This document shows positions 1 through 9,014 of a stretch of 48,295 bases of DNA, one piece after another. Origin of the DNA: Acidimicrobiales bacterium (lineage in GTDB: Bacteria; Actinomycetota; Acidimicrobiia; Acidimicrobiales; VFJN01); assembly GCA_035316325.1 (NCBI GenBank), contig DATHJB010000175.1:1-48295 (forward strand), written 5' to 3'. The notes below the pieces were generated by a model. The model saw only the letters and a program-made list of their open reading frames with translations. It had not been told where the DNA came from and ran no database searches. The position numbers were made by a program, and so were the translations under genes. Every line of letters starts with the position of its first letter. Position 1 is the stretch's first letter.

Positions 1-3
1 GTC

Positions 4-987
4 ATGCGACGCGTCGTGTGCGAGGCCGTGGGGGACCTGGGCGGGCTGAAGGTGGTCGACGAGGACCCGCCGGTGCCGCGGGCCGGGCAGGTGCTGGTCG
101 ACGTGGCGGCGGCGGGTGTGAACTTCGTCGACGGGCTGTTCGTGCAGGGGCTGTACCAGATCAAGCCGCCGACGCCGTTCACGCCGGGCAGCGAGGTGGC
201 GGGGGTGGTCGCGGCGCTGGGGGAGGGCACCGACGCCGACGCCGCCGGGGTGGCCGTGGGCGACCGGGTGATGGTGCAGCTGGGCCTGGGCGGCTACGCC
301 GAGCAGGTGGTGGCGGGCGTGGCGTCGTTGGTGTCGCTGCCCGACGGCCTGTCGTTCGGGCAGGCGGCGACGCTGGTGCAGTCCTACGCCACGATGCTCT
401 TCGCCTTCACCCGGCGTACGGTCGTCGAGCCCGGTGAGACGGTCCTGGTGCTGGGCGCCGGGGGCGGCATCGGGCTGGCGGCGATCGACGTGGCCCGGGC
501 CCTGGGCCTGCGGGCGATCGCGGCGGCGTCGTCGGCCGACAAGCTCGACCGGGCGCTCGCGGCGGGCGCCGAGGCCGGCATCGACACCCGCAGCGAGGAC
601 GTGAAGGTCCGGGCCCGTGAGCTGTCGGGCGGTGGCATCGATCTGGTGGTCGACCCCGTCGGCGGGCCGCTGGCCGAGTCGGCGTTGCGGGCGCTGCGGG
701 TGGGCGGTCGCTACCTGGTGATCGGGTTCGCCAGCGGTGAGATCCCCCGGCTGCCCGCCAACCAGGTGCTGCTCAACAACCGTACGGTCGTCGGCGTCGA
801 CTGGGGCGCCTGGACGATGCAGCAGCCCGAGGCCCACGACGAGCTGCTGGCCGACCTGCTCGCGGTGGTCGCCGCCGGCCGCCTCCACCCGGTCGAGCCC
901 ACGGCGTACCCCCTCGACCAGGCCGCCCAGGCCCTCACCGACCTTGCCGAACGCCGGGTGTCCGGCAAGGTCGTCCTCGTCCCGTGA
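4..987 (+). CDS. Zinc-independent MDR family NADPH:quinone oxidoreductase
   Basis: This 327-residue protein belongs to the medium-chain dehydrogenase/reductase superfamily, quinone oxidoreductase branch, which reduces quinones or enones with NADPH in the cytosol. The N-terminal GroES-like half carries the GVNFVDGLFVQGLY stretch and TPGSEVAGVV typical of the branch, and the Rossmann half has the glycine-rich GAGGGIGLAAI turn at about residue 150 followed by a DPVGG segment. Catalytic-zinc cysteines are absent, which fits the QOR branch rather than alcohol dehydrogenases. Length is normal for the family. The ATG lies three bases into the window, so the upstream context is unseen. Its TGA overlaps the GTG start of the following serine hydrolase, so the two are probably co-translated. 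The substrate cannot be told. Confidence 0.9.
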   Translation: MRRVVCEAVGDLGGLKVVDEDPPVPRAGQVLVDVAAAGVNFVDGLFVQGLYQIKPPTPFTPGSEVAGVVAALGEGTDADAAGVAVGDRVMVQLGLGGYAEQVVAGVASLVSLPDGLSFGQAATLVQSYATMLFAFTRRTVVEPGETVLVLGAGGGIGLAAIDVARALGLRAIAAASSADKLDRALAAGAEAGIDTRSEDVKVRARELSGGGIDLVVDPVGGPLAESALRALRVGGRYLVIGFASGEIPRLPANQVLLNNRTVVGVDWGAWTMQQPEAHDELLADLLAVVAAGRLHPVEPTAYPLDQAAQALTDLAERRVSGKVVLVP

Positions 988-1994
988 GCGACCCCGGCCT
1001 GGCGGCGTCGATCGACCGCGTCGCCCGGGAGACCGGCTTCTCGGGCGTCGTGCGGGTCGACCTCCCCGGGCGGCCGCCGCTGGCCGCCGCCCTCGGGTGG
1101 GCCCACCGCGGCCACGGCATCGCCAACACCGTCGACACGCGGTTCGGCATCGCCAGCGGCGGCAAGGGCCTCACCGCGCTCACCGTGATGAGCCTCGTCG
1201 AGGACAGTCACCTCGGGCTCGACACCACCGCCCGCTCCCTGCTCGGCCCGGACCTGCCGCTGATCGACGACGCCGTCACCGTGGAGCACCTGCTGGCCCA
1301 CCGGTCCGGGATCGGCGACTACCTCCCCGAGGGCGACGGCGGCGACATCGCCGACCACGTGCTGCCCGTCCCCGTCCACGAGCTGGCCGACACCGAGCAG
1401 TACCTGCCCGTGCTCGACGGCCACCCCCAGGTCACGACGCCCGGCGAGCGCTTCGCCTACTGCAACGGGGGCTACGTCGTGCTGGCGCTGCTCGCCGAGC
1501 GGGCCACCGGCGTCGGCTTCCACGACCTGGTGCGGCGACGGGTGTGCGAGCCCGCCGGCCTCGGCGACACGGCGTTCCTGCGCTCCGACGAGCCCGACCG
1601 GTGCATCGCCCTCGGCTACCTCACCCCCGACGGCCTGCGCACGAACGTCCTCCACCTGCCGGTGCGGGGGAGCGGCGACGGCGGCATCCACTCCACTGCC
1701 GCCGACGTCGCCGCCCTGTGGCGGGCCTTGTCCACCGGGGGCGTGGTGGCCCCGGCGACCGCCGCCGAGATGGTGCGCCCCCGCAGCGACGTCCCCGAGG
1801 CGAAGATGCGCTACGGCCTGGGCTTCTGGTTGCACCCCCAGGCCGACCGGGTGATGCTCGAGGGCTACGACGCCGGCGTGTCGTTCCGCACGGTGCACGA
1901 CCCGGCCGACGGCACGACCCACACGGTCGTCGCCAACACCTCCGACGGCGCCTGGCCCCTCACCCGCCACCTCGACGAGGCGCTGTGGGGGTGA
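984..1994 (+). CDS. Serine hydrolase, beta-lactamase/class C-like family
   Basis: A 336-residue serine hydrolase of the beta-lactamase/penicillin-binding-protein fold (Pfam Beta-lactamase). The nucleophile motif SxxK is visible as SGGK at about residue 57, and the YxN motif as YCN at about residue 156; both are spaced as in class C-like esterases and D-aminopeptidases. No signal peptide is seen, so it may act in the cytosol, unlike true beta-lactamases. The GTG start overlaps the upstream oxidoreductase stop by four bases, implying translational coupling. It could be an esterase, amidase or peptidase; resistance function is not implied. Confidence 0.88.
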   Translation: MSDPGLAASIDRVARETGFSGVVRVDLPGRPPLAAALGWAHRGHGIANTVDTRFGIASGGKGLTALTVMSLVEDSHLGLDTTARSLLGPDLPLIDDAVTVEHLLAHRSGIGDYLPEGDGGDIADHVLPVPVHELADTEQYLPVLDGHPQVTTPGERFAYCNGGYVVLALLAERATGVGFHDLVRRRVCEPAGLGDTAFLRSDEPDRCIALGYLTPDGLRTNVLHLPVRGSGDGGIHSTAADVAALWRALSTGGVVAPATAAEMVRPRSDVPEAKMRYGLGFWLHPQADRVMLEGYDAGVSFRTVHDPADGTTHTVVANTSDGAWPLTRHLDEALWG

Positions 1995-2012
1995 GGGCCC
2001 AGGGCTGAGGAG

Positions 2013-2869
2013 CTACTGCTCGGCCTGGTAGATCCGCATCGTCAGCGGGGCGAAGATCAGCACCAGCGCGGCGCTCCAGGCGAGCACCCACACGATCTCC
2101 ATGCCGTCGACGTTCGCGTGCATCAGGTCGCGGGAGGCGCTGGTGAGGTGGGTGATCGGGTTGGCCTTCACGAACGCCTGCAGCCAGCCCGGCATGGTGG
2201 CGGGGTCGACGAAGACGTTGCTCGCGAAGGTCAGCGGGAACAGCACCATCATGCTGGTCTGCATCACGTTCTCCGGGGTCTGCAGCTTCATCCCCATCGA
2301 CGTCCAGACCCACGACAGGCTGAACGAGAACACCAGGATCAGCCCCACCGCAAGCAGCACGCCCAGCGGCCCGCCGTCGGGGCGGAAGCCCAACGCCACG
2401 CCGAGCACGATCACCACCAGCGACGCCATCGCGTAGCGGGCCGCGTCGGCCAGCAGCATCCCCACCAGCACCGCGGGCCGCCAGATCGGCAGCGAGCGGA
2501 ACCGGTCGAACACGCCCTTCGTGATGTCGGTGTTGATCGCCATGCCGGTGTACACGGTGATCATCGTGACGGTCATCACGAGGATGCCGGGCAGCAGGTC
2601 CTGCAGGTACTCCCGCGGCGACCCGGCCAGCGCGCCGCCGAAGAGGTACGTGAACATCAGCGTGAACATGATCGGGAACATCGTCACGTCGAACAGCTGC
2701 ATGGGGACGTGCTTGATCTTGAGCAGCGCCCGCCAGCCGAAGGTGACGGACGCGGAGAGGGCCGAGGGGCGGGGCGGCCGGGCGCGGGTCGACAGGGCCG
2801 CCCGTAGCGTCGTCTCGCTGATCGCCGGCTCGGCGCCGTTGGTCGTGGTGGTGGGGACGGACGTGGTGC

Positions 2870-2873
<4 letters not shown>
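2013..2873 (-). CDS. ABC-2 type permease of a Drr-like exporter
   Basis: The 286-residue membrane subunit of a two-gene ABC exporter, related to the daunorubicin-resistance permease DrrB. After a Thr/Pro-rich cytosolic N-terminus of about 60 residues there are about six hydrophobic segments, including [20 protein letters not shown] and the ABC-2 signature region around [16 protein letters not shown]. The C-terminal half ends with the family-typical [14 protein letters not shown] segment. The start is a GTG that overlaps the TGA of the ATPase gene by four bases, so expression is coupled to its partner. It is the last gene of the ArsR-SRPBCC-ATPase-permease operon. Substrate is unknown; hydrophobic drugs or lipids are usual for the family. 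Confidence 0.9.
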
Positions 2874-3876
<1,003 letters not shown>

Positions 3877-3880
<4 letters not shown>

Positions 3881-4668
3881 GTCGGGGCCACCTCCAGGCC
3901 CTGCAGCCAGGTGACCCAGGCGTCTTGCTCGCGGGCGACGTAGGCGGGCGCCTCGTCGGAGAACAGGTAGCCCGACACCAAGGCGATGGACACGCCGTCG
4001 CCCTTGTCGTAGGCACCGAGGGTCAGGTAGCCGGGCACACGGTCGTCGAGGCGCAGCAGCACCTGGCGCTCGCCCAGCGTCTCGACCCGCCCGGCGAGCC
4101 CACGGACCTCGACCTCCTGGGCCGGGCGCTCGACGCCGAGCGCGTCGCGGATGGCGGCGGTGACGGCCAGGGCGTCGCCCTTGACGTCGATCTCGGCCCT
4201 GAGGGTGGTGGCCGTCTGGCCGGGGAAGAGGGTGAGGTAGAGGCGCAGGTGGTCGAGGAACGGCGTCCAGCCCTCCTCCATCTGGTCGAAGAACTCCTGC
4301 TCCCAGTCGGCCCCCGAGCCGAAGGCGCTGCTCACCATCCGCACGACGCAGGTGCCACCGGAGCGGGCTTCCACCAGGAACTCCGTGGCGAGCGGCGTGA
4401 CCGTCGACGGGTCGTGGCTGGCGAGCAGGGCCCAGTCGGGCTCCTCGTAGGCGAGGCGGGCCGGCGGCTCCCAGCCGGTGATGGTCCCGGGCGAGTCGTC
4501 CTCGCCCATGTGGAAGAGGATCGACCCGCCGTCGTGCTCCTCCACGTCGGTGGGGATGAACCACGAGCTGATGCCCGTGGCCGTGGCGATGGCGTCCCAC
4601 ACCTGTTCAGCGGTGCCGGGCAGCTCGAAGGTGAGCTCGAGCCGGAGGGGGACGGCGGGGGTGGTCAT
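3877..4668 (-). CDS. SRPBCC/AHSA1-domain protein
   Basis: A 263-residue protein whose first 150 residues form an AHSA1-type START-like domain: a beta-strand start ([21 protein letters not shown]), a WF-containing segment, and a helix with [21 protein letters not shown]. The rest looks like a second, shorter domain of unclear type. SRPBCC folds hold hydrophobic ligands in a deep cavity. ArsR-type repressors are frequently found in front of AHSA1 genes in actinobacteria, and this pair follows that pattern with ATGA overlaps on both sides. A role as a ligand carrier or sensor feeding the adjacent exporter is inference from the operon. Confidence 0.85.
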
Positions 4669-5291
4669 GACGGAGGGGACTCCTCGGATCGGGGTTGGGC
4701 GGCGATGGCTCGGGGAGGGGTCGCCTCGGGCCGGGGATGAGAGGCGACGACCAGGCGGTGCGGCCGCCCGTCGTCGTGGTGGTAGCGGGCGACGAGGTCG
4801 ACCACCGAGGCGGTCAGCTCGTCGGCGAAGGCGGCCCGGTCGGCAGCGTTGCGGAAGCGGATCTCGGTGTCGATGGCCAGGGTTGGCAGGCGCTTGCCGG
4901 CGGCAGTGGCCCGGCGGGCGAGGCTGCCGACCTCGCGCACGATGCGACCGGCGACGGCCACGAGGTAGCCGGCGGAGAGGTGGTCGGCGTTGCGGGCGGG
5001 GTCGGCGCCGGTGTCGCCGAGGGCGGCGGGGGAGACGATGTAGCCGGCGGCGGTGGCTTGCAGCAGGCGTTCGGTGATGCCGCCACGCTTGCGCTCCTCG
5101 GTGAGGCGGACCAGGCCGTGGGCCTCGAGCGAGCGGAGGTGGTAGTTGACCTTCTGGCGGGCGATGCCGACGCGGCTGGCGAGCGACGCGGCGGAGCTCG
5201 GCTCGGTCAGCTCGGCGAGCAGCCGGGCGCGGACGGGGTCGAGCGCGACGGCCGCAGCCGCTGGGTCTTCGATCACCTCGACGTCGAGCAC
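4665..5291 (-). CDS. ArsR-family winged-helix transcriptional regulator
   Basis: A 208-residue regulator, first gene of the SRPBCC/ABC exporter operon. Residues 15-75 form the winged helix (ALDPVRARLLAELTEPSSAASLASRV, then a recognition helix ARQKVNYHLRSLEAHGLV and a charged wing). The C-terminal 110 residues hold a domain ending in a basic, disordered tail. Start is the GTG at 5291, chosen because no upstream ATG is in frame and because it lies just inside the palindrome at 5309-5326, which is the likely autoregulatory operator. No metal-binding cysteine cluster is seen, so it is not a classical metal sensor. A stop overlap with the next gene supports co-translation. Confidence 0.88.
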   Translation of the reverse strand: MLDVEVIEDPAAAAVALDPVRARLLAELTEPSSAASLASRVGIARQKVNYHLRSLEAHGLVRLTEERKRGGITERLLQATAAGYIVSPAALGDTGADPARNADHLSAGYLVAVAGRIVREVGSLARRATAAGKRLPTLAIDTEIRFRNAADRAAFADELTASVVDLVARYHHDDGRPHRLVVASHPRPEATPPRAIAAQPRSEESPPS

Positions 5292-5308
5292 GGCTACACC
5301 ATGCCTGC

Positions 5309-5326
5309 TGACAACATTTGTTGTCA
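5309..5326. promoter_or_regulatory. Perfect palindrome, likely operator between ArsR-type gene and sigma factor
   Basis: TGACAACATTTGTTGTCA is an inverted repeat with two perfect 8-base arms and a 2-base centre. It sits 17 bases upstream of the regulator start and 31 bases upstream of the sigma-factor ATG. On the minus strand a TTGACA hexamer is embedded in its outer arm. The local AT content is far above the surroundings. It is well placed to repress the exporter operon and possibly the divergent sigma gene. Confidence 0.75.
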
Positions 5327-5357
5327 AGGCTTGCACGGTGTGGGAGGCTGTTCGCCT

Positions 5358-6347
5358 ATGGCAGCTACCAAGGACTTCACGGACCTGGAGCCCCGGCTGG
5401 CCGAGCACCGCTCCGAGATCCGGGGCTACTGCTACCGGATGCTCGGCTCGTCGTTCGAGGCCGAGGACGCCGTGCAGGAGACGTTCGTGCGGGCGTGGAA
5501 GGGCTACGACCGCTTCGAGGGCCGCTCGGCGCTGCGGTCCTGGCTCTACCGGATCGCCACCAACGTGTGCCTCGACATGCTCAACGGCCGCAACCGGCGG
5601 GCCCGTCCCGTCGACATGGGGCCGAGGTCGACGGTCGACGACCACGACCTGCGGACGCTGCCCGAGGAGTCGTGGGTCGAGCCGATCCCCGACGGCGCCG
5701 TCACCCCCGTGGGCGCCGACCCGGCCGACCTGGCCCTGTCGCGGGAGAGCATCCGGCTGGCGTTCGTCGCCGCCCTGCAGCACCTGCCACCCCGGCAGCG
5801 GGCGGTGCTGATCCTGCGCGAGGTCCTGCGCTGGAAGGCCGACGAGGTGGCCGACCTGCTGGGCACGTCGGTGCCCTCGGTCAACAGCGCCCTGCAGCGG
5901 GCCCGGGCGACGCTGGCGTCCCGCGACCTGGGGTCGGCGTCGGAGCCGGAGCTGGCGTCGGAGGCGATGGACGACGCCCACGAGGAGCTGCTGGCCCGCT
6001 ACGTCGAGGCCTTCGAGCGCTACGACATCGAGTCGCTGGTGACGCTGCTCCACGACGACGCGGTGCAGTCGATGCCGCCCTTCGCCCTGTGGCTGCAGGG
6101 GTCCGACGAGATCGCCGGGTGGATGCTGGGCCCGGGCAGCGAGTGCCGGGGTTCCCGGCTGGTGTCGACGGCGGCCAACGGCTGCCCGGCGTTCGGCCAG
6201 TACCGGCCGGCCGAGTCGGGATCGGGCCACGACGCCTGGGCGCTGCAGGTGCTCGACGTGGTCGACGGGCGCATCGCCGCCATCAACTCCTTCCTCGACA
6301 CCGCCCGCATGTTCCCGCTCTTCGATCTGCCGTTGCATCTCGACTGA
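5358..6347 (+). CDS. ECF sigma factor with C-terminal SnoaL-like domain (SigG/SigJ-like)
   Basis: A 329-residue extracytoplasmic-function sigma factor. Region 2 is at about residues 10-80 (EIRGYCYRMLGSSFEAEDAVQETFVRAW), region 4 at about 130-190 (LPPRQRAVLILREVLRWKADEVADLLGTSVPSVNSALQRAR), and the last 120 residues are a SnoaL/NTF2-like domain. In the families with this tail (ECF41/ECF56 types, mycobacterial SigG and SigJ) the tail replaces a separate anti-sigma factor and modulates activity from within the protein. No anti-sigma gene is adjacent, consistent with that; the STAS gene is convergent. The ATG at 5358 begins just upstream of the conserved region. It shares an intergenic region with the ArsR-type operon. 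Confidence 0.92.
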   Translation: MAATKDFTDLEPRLAEHRSEIRGYCYRMLGSSFEAEDAVQETFVRAWKGYDRFEGRSALRSWLYRIATNVCLDMLNGRNRRARPVDMGPRSTVDDHDLRTLPEESWVEPIPDGAVTPVGADPADLALSRESIRLAFVAALQHLPPRQRAVLILREVLRWKADEVADLLGTSVPSVNSALQRARATLASRDLGSASEPELASEAMDDAHEELLARYVEAFERYDIESLVTLLHDDAVQSMPPFALWLQGSDEIAGWMLGPGSECRGSRLVSTAANGCPAFGQYRPAESGSGHDAWALQVLDVVDGRIAAINSFLDTARMFPLFDLPLHLD

Positions 6348-6710
6348 TCACTCCTCCGGGTCGCGGCCGTGGCCGTCTTGGTCGCGGCCGTGGCCGTCCA
6401 GGCCGACGACGTGGGCCAGGCCCATGAAGGTGAGCAGGCGGCGCAGGTCGTGGGAGGCGTGGCGCAGCTGCACGGGCCGACCGAGGCGGCGGGCGGTGAG
6501 TGCGACGCGGGCGATCACGTCGACGGTCATGGCGTCGGCGGCGGCGAGGGCGCTGACGTCGCACACGACCAGGCAGGAGTCGCCGCCTTCCAGCAGGAGG
6601 CGCAGCTCGGAGCAGCAGCCGCTGACGTCGTCCGCCGTGGCCCGCCCGATGACGGCGACCACCACCGTCCCGGGCGCGTCGTGAGGCCGGTGCACACGGA
6701 TCGCTGCCAT
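6348..6710 (-). CDS. STAS-domain protein, anti-sigma-factor-antagonist-like
   Basis: A 120-residue stand-alone STAS domain. The order beta strand (TVVVAVIGRAT), helix, strand CLVVCDVSAL, helix, and strand VQLRHAS matches the fold. The phosphoacceptor serine of SpoIIAA-type proteins should sit in a DLS motif; here the corresponding stretch is CDVSALAAADAMTVDVIA, where a serine follows DV. The C-terminus contains two copies of a Gly-His-Gly-Arg-Asp element (GHGRDQDGHGRDPEE). It is convergent with, and immediately abuts, the sigma-factor stop with no gap. Partner kinase or phosphatase genes are not in view. Confidence 0.75.
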   Translation of the reverse strand: MAAIRVHRPHDAPGTVVVAVIGRATADDVSGCCSELRLLLEGGDSCLVVCDVSALAAADAMTVDVIARVALTARRLGRPVQLRHASHDLRRLLTFMGLAHVVGLDGHGRDQDGHGRDPEE

Positions 6711-6758
6711 TGCCGAGGAAGACCGGCCCGAGCCCCGAAACTCATCGTTCTGCGGGGA

Positions 6759-7127
6759 TCACGGCAACGCCGCGACGGCGTCGACCTCCACGAGCTGGTC
6801 CGGATACCCGAGGACGCTCACGCCCAGCAGCGTCGACGGCGGCCGCGCCGGTGCGAGCCCCGCCGCCACGACGTCCCACACGGCGACGAGGTCGTCCCGT
6901 CCCCCGACCACGTACACGGTCGTCCGCACGATGTCCCCGACGCCGGCCCCGTGCTCCTCCAGCACCGCCAGCAGGTTCTCCACCACCCGCCTCGCCTGCC
7001 CGGTGTGATCTCCAGGCGAGACGACCACGCCTTCCTCGTCCAACGGACTGGCCCCCGCCGTGAACACCAGGGCCCCCTCCCGCACAACCCGCGCGTACTC
7101 GTACGCCACCCCGGGATACAGCCCCAT
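6759..7127 (-). CDS. RidA family protein (YjgF/YER057c/UK114)
   Basis: A 122-residue RidA-family protein. These trimeric proteins hydrolyse reactive enamines/imines made by PLP enzymes, or act in specialised catabolic steps. The family core is visible: VREGALVFTAGASPLDEEG near residue 15, QARRVVENLLAVLEEHGAGVGDIVRTTVYV in the middle and ARPPSTLLGVSVLGYPDQLVEVDAVAAL at the end. The conserved arginine that anchors the carboxylate in RidA (in R-x-CVE contexts) is not evident, so it may belong to another YjgF subgroup. The ATG at 7127 has AGGAG seven bases upstream. Confidence 0.88.
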   Translation of the reverse strand: MGLYPGVAYEYARVVREGALVFTAGASPLDEEGVVVSPGDHTGQARRVVENLLAVLEEHGAGVGDIVRTTVYVVGGRDDLVAVWDVVAAGLAPARPPSTLLGVSVLGYPDQLVEVDAVAALP

Positions 7128-7150
7128 CCACTCGCTCCTGTTCGTCGCCG

Positions 7151-7513
7151 TCAGATCGGCAGCCGGCGCACCCGCGCCCGCTCCTGGGTGAGGACGACGA
7201 TGGCACCGGCGGCGATGTCGGCCTCGAGCTGGTCGAGCGCCGCGACGAGCAGGGCCGCCTGCTCGTCGGGTCGATGAGGCGCCCGCCGGAGCAGGATGAC
7301 GCTCGGTGCCGGAAGTCGCCCTATTGCGAGGAGCTCGCCGAAGTCGGTGTCGACCGACACGACGCACCGGTCCGCCTCCCGTGCCACCGCCATGATGTCG
7401 CTGTCGGCAGCGCCCAGGAGCTTGAGGTCGCCGACGTGGATCGCGTCGTGACCTGCGTCTTCGAGCAGGCGAGCGACCCTCGCCGACAGGGACTCGTCGA
7501 TGAGGAGCTTCAA
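7151..7513 (-). CDS. DUF5615 PIN-like toxin-type protein
   Basis: A 120-residue DUF5615 protein. The family has a PIN-like fold and is usually the downstream partner of a DUF433 gene, forming a VapBC-like toxin-antitoxin module. The acidic residues of the active centre are visible: D6 and E7 in LLIDESLS, and the Asp pair in VVSVDTDFGEL. It starts inside the stop of the DUF433 gene (ATGA overlap at 7510-7513). RNase activity is inferred from the family and has been little tested. Confidence 0.88.
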   Translation of the reverse strand: MKLLIDESLSARVARLLEDAGHDAIHVGDLKLLGAADSDIMAVAREADRCVVSVDTDFGELLAIGRLPAPSVILLRRAPHRPDEQAALLVAALDQLEADIAAGAIVVLTQERARVRRLPI

Positions 7514-7740
7514 CCGGCGGGACGCAGGGGGATCTCGCGCTCGTCGACCACGGCGGCGGCGTAGCGGAGCGCGTCTCGGATGTCTTCGAGGGTGAGCTGG
7601 GGGAACTCGGCGAGGATCTCGTCGGTCCCCATGCCTTCGGCGACCATCCCCACGACCGTGGCCACCGGGATGCGGGTGCCGCGGATGCAGGGCACCCCAC
7701 CCATGATCCGGTGATCGACGGAGATCCGCTCGAAGGTCAC
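7510..7740 (-). CDS. DUF433 antitoxin-type protein
   Basis: A 76-residue DUF433 protein, with the family hallmarks IMGGVPCIRGTRIPVATVVGMVAEG followed by the helix EILAEFPQLTLEDIRDAL. These small helix-turn-helix-like proteins pair with DUF5615 toxins and resemble Xre/MerR-type antitoxins. The gene overlaps its partner by four bases and overlaps the upstream DUF5519 gene by four bases as well, so three proteins are made from one coupled message. Confidence 0.9.
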   Translation of the reverse strand: MTFERISVDHRIMGGVPCIRGTRIPVATVVGMVAEGMGTDEILAEFPQLTLEDIRDALRYAAAVVDEREIPLRPAG

Positions 7741-8069
7741 CTCACCATTTTAGGTGGCCGGTGGGCGGCGACGCGGTCGTAGTTCAGGCGGACGAGGGCG
7801 ATGCAGGTGTCGGCGTCGGTGTCGGAGGTCAGGTAGAGGGTGGTCCAGCCCGAGTCGGGATGGAGGTGGTGGGGGCCGGTGCGGCCGGCGGCGACGAGCT
7901 CGTCGCGGAGCGGGCGGGGGAACGGGATGTCGGCCTGGTGGTCGCCGTGGACATGGCCGAGCATCCGTCCCCGCAGGTAGAACTCCGTCTCACCGAAGCG
8001 GCCGATCTTGGTGCTGATGCCCGGCCAGCTGGTCACCGTGTCGACGATCCGGTCGCCTCGTCCGCTCAT
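7737..8069 (-). CDS. DUF5519 (luciferase-family) protein
   Basis: A 110-residue protein that looks like the small luciferase-family/DUF5519 group. It has the typical TEFYLRGRMLGHVHGDHQADIPFPRPLRDELVAAGR stretch with three histidines and the end ...HLHPDSGWTTLYL. The family name is historic and no light-producing chemistry should be assumed. It is the first gene of the coupled trio with DUF433 and DUF5615, overlapping DUF433 by four bases. Whether it belongs functionally to the toxin-antitoxin module is unknown. Confidence 0.75.
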   Translation of the reverse strand: MSGRGDRIVDTVTSWPGISTKIGRFGETEFYLRGRMLGHVHGDHQADIPFPRPLRDELVAAGRTGPHHLHPDSGWTTLYLTSDTDADTCIALVRLNYDRVAAHRPPKMVR

Positions 8070-8095
8070 CGGGTCACGCTACCGGCCCCCGGATG

Positions 8096-8515
8096 TCAGC
8101 GGCCGGGAGCTCGGCTGCGGACCTCCTGGAGGAGCCAGCCGTTGCCGTCGGGGTCGCTGAAGGCGGCGAACGTGCCGTAGTCGCGGTGCTCGGGGTCGAC
8201 CCCGGGCGTCTGGCCCTCGGGCCCGAAGTGGAACGGCTCGCTCACCTCGATGCCCTCGTCGACCAGCCCCTGGCGGGCCTTCTCGATGTCGGTGACCACC
8301 AGGTGCAGACCCTGCGCCGACCCGGGTGCCGACGGGGTCAGCCCCTTGCCGATGCTGATCGAGCACTCCGACCCCGGTGGCGTCAGCTGCACCACACGGA
8401 AGTCCTCGCCTGCCTGGTGGTCGACGTCCACCTTGAAGCCGGCGGTCTCGTAGAAGGCCTTGGCGCGGTCGACGTCGGTCACGGGCAGCACGATGAGCTC
8501 GAGCTTCAGGTCCAT
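8096..8515 (-). CDS. VOC-family (glyoxalase/bleomycin-resistance fold) protein
   Basis: A 139-residue vicinal-oxygen-chelate protein. The two beta-alpha-beta-beta-beta modules are seen: LELIVLPVTDVDRAKAFYETAGFKVD at the start, and LHLVVTDIEKARQGLVDEGIEV after residue 75. It ends with FSDPDGNGWLLQEV, the usual metal-ligand region. The ATG at 8515 was chosen over a longer reading frame because it has a GAAAGGA ribosome site eight bases upstream. It diverges from the SnoaL gene. The substrate is unknown. Confidence 0.88.
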   Translation of the reverse strand: MDLKLELIVLPVTDVDRAKAFYETAGFKVDVDHQAGEDFRVVQLTPPGSECSISIGKGLTPSAPGSAQGLHLVVTDIEKARQGLVDEGIEVSEPFHFGPEGQTPGVDPEHRDYGTFAAFSDPDGNGWLLQEVRSRAPGR

Positions 8516-8569
8516 GATCAGGTTCCTTTCATCGGGTGTCTCTGTGTGCAACGTCGGCGCCCGCGACAA

Positions 8570-8589
8570 CTCATCGGTGGATCGATGAG
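8570..8589. promoter_or_regulatory. Inverted repeat in divergent VOC/SnoaL promoter region
   Basis: Between the divergent VOC and SnoaL genes there is a perfect 7-base inverted repeat, CTCATCG/CGATGAG, with a 6-base spacer. It is flanked by an outer GTGCAAC ... GTTGCA pair. The arrangement suggests an operator serving one or both genes; the cognate regulator is not identified. Confidence 0.45.
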
Positions 8590-8633
8590 CCGCGGATTGT
8601 TGCACCGGCGACAGCGGGGGTAGTCAGAGGGCG

Positions 8634-8984
8634 ATGCCTGACACCGATGCCAAGAAGGTCGCGACCGCCTGCCTGGAGGCCTGGACCAGCGGCGACTTCG
8701 CCACCGCCCGATCGCTGATGCACGACGACATCACGTTCACCGGACCGCTCGGCGTCACCACAGGAGCCGACGCCTACATCGAGGGCGTGCAGGGCTTCGC
8801 CGCCATGGTCGACCGGGTCGACATCCACGAGGTGATCGCCGAGGGGGACGACGTGTGCGTGCAGTACGACCTGGTCGCCGGGGCGGCCGGGGCGATGCCG
8901 ACGGTCGGCTGGTACGAGGTGCACGACGGGCTGATCCGGTCGGTCCGGGCCTTCTTCGACCCCCGCCCGATGCTGTCCCCGTAG
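8634..8984 (+). CDS. SnoaL-like / NTF2-fold protein
   Basis: A 116-residue cone-shaped NTF2/SnoaL-like domain: an N-terminal helix (ATACLEAWTSGDFATARSLMHDDITFTG), a middle helix (GADAYIEGVQGFAAMVDRVDIHEVIAEGDDVCVQYDL) and a final strand with the pattern DGLIRSVRAFFDPRPML. Members are isomerases, cyclases or ligand binders; specificity is not readable. It is divergent from the VOC gene and ends 53 bases before the convergent dehydrogenase. Confidence 0.85.
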   Translation: MPDTDAKKVATACLEAWTSGDFATARSLMHDDITFTGPLGVTTGADAYIEGVQGFAAMVDRVDIHEVIAEGDDVCVQYDLVAGAAGAMPTVGWYEVHDGLIRSVRAFFDPRPMLSP

Positions 8985-9014
8985 CCCTCCGGCAGCCCTG
9001 CCCACTCCCCGCTC

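Noticed and set aside
984-1994. Antibiotic-resistance beta-lactamase
   Set aside because: Only the broad serine-hydrolase motifs are present and there is no signal peptide; esterase or peptidase function is just as likely.
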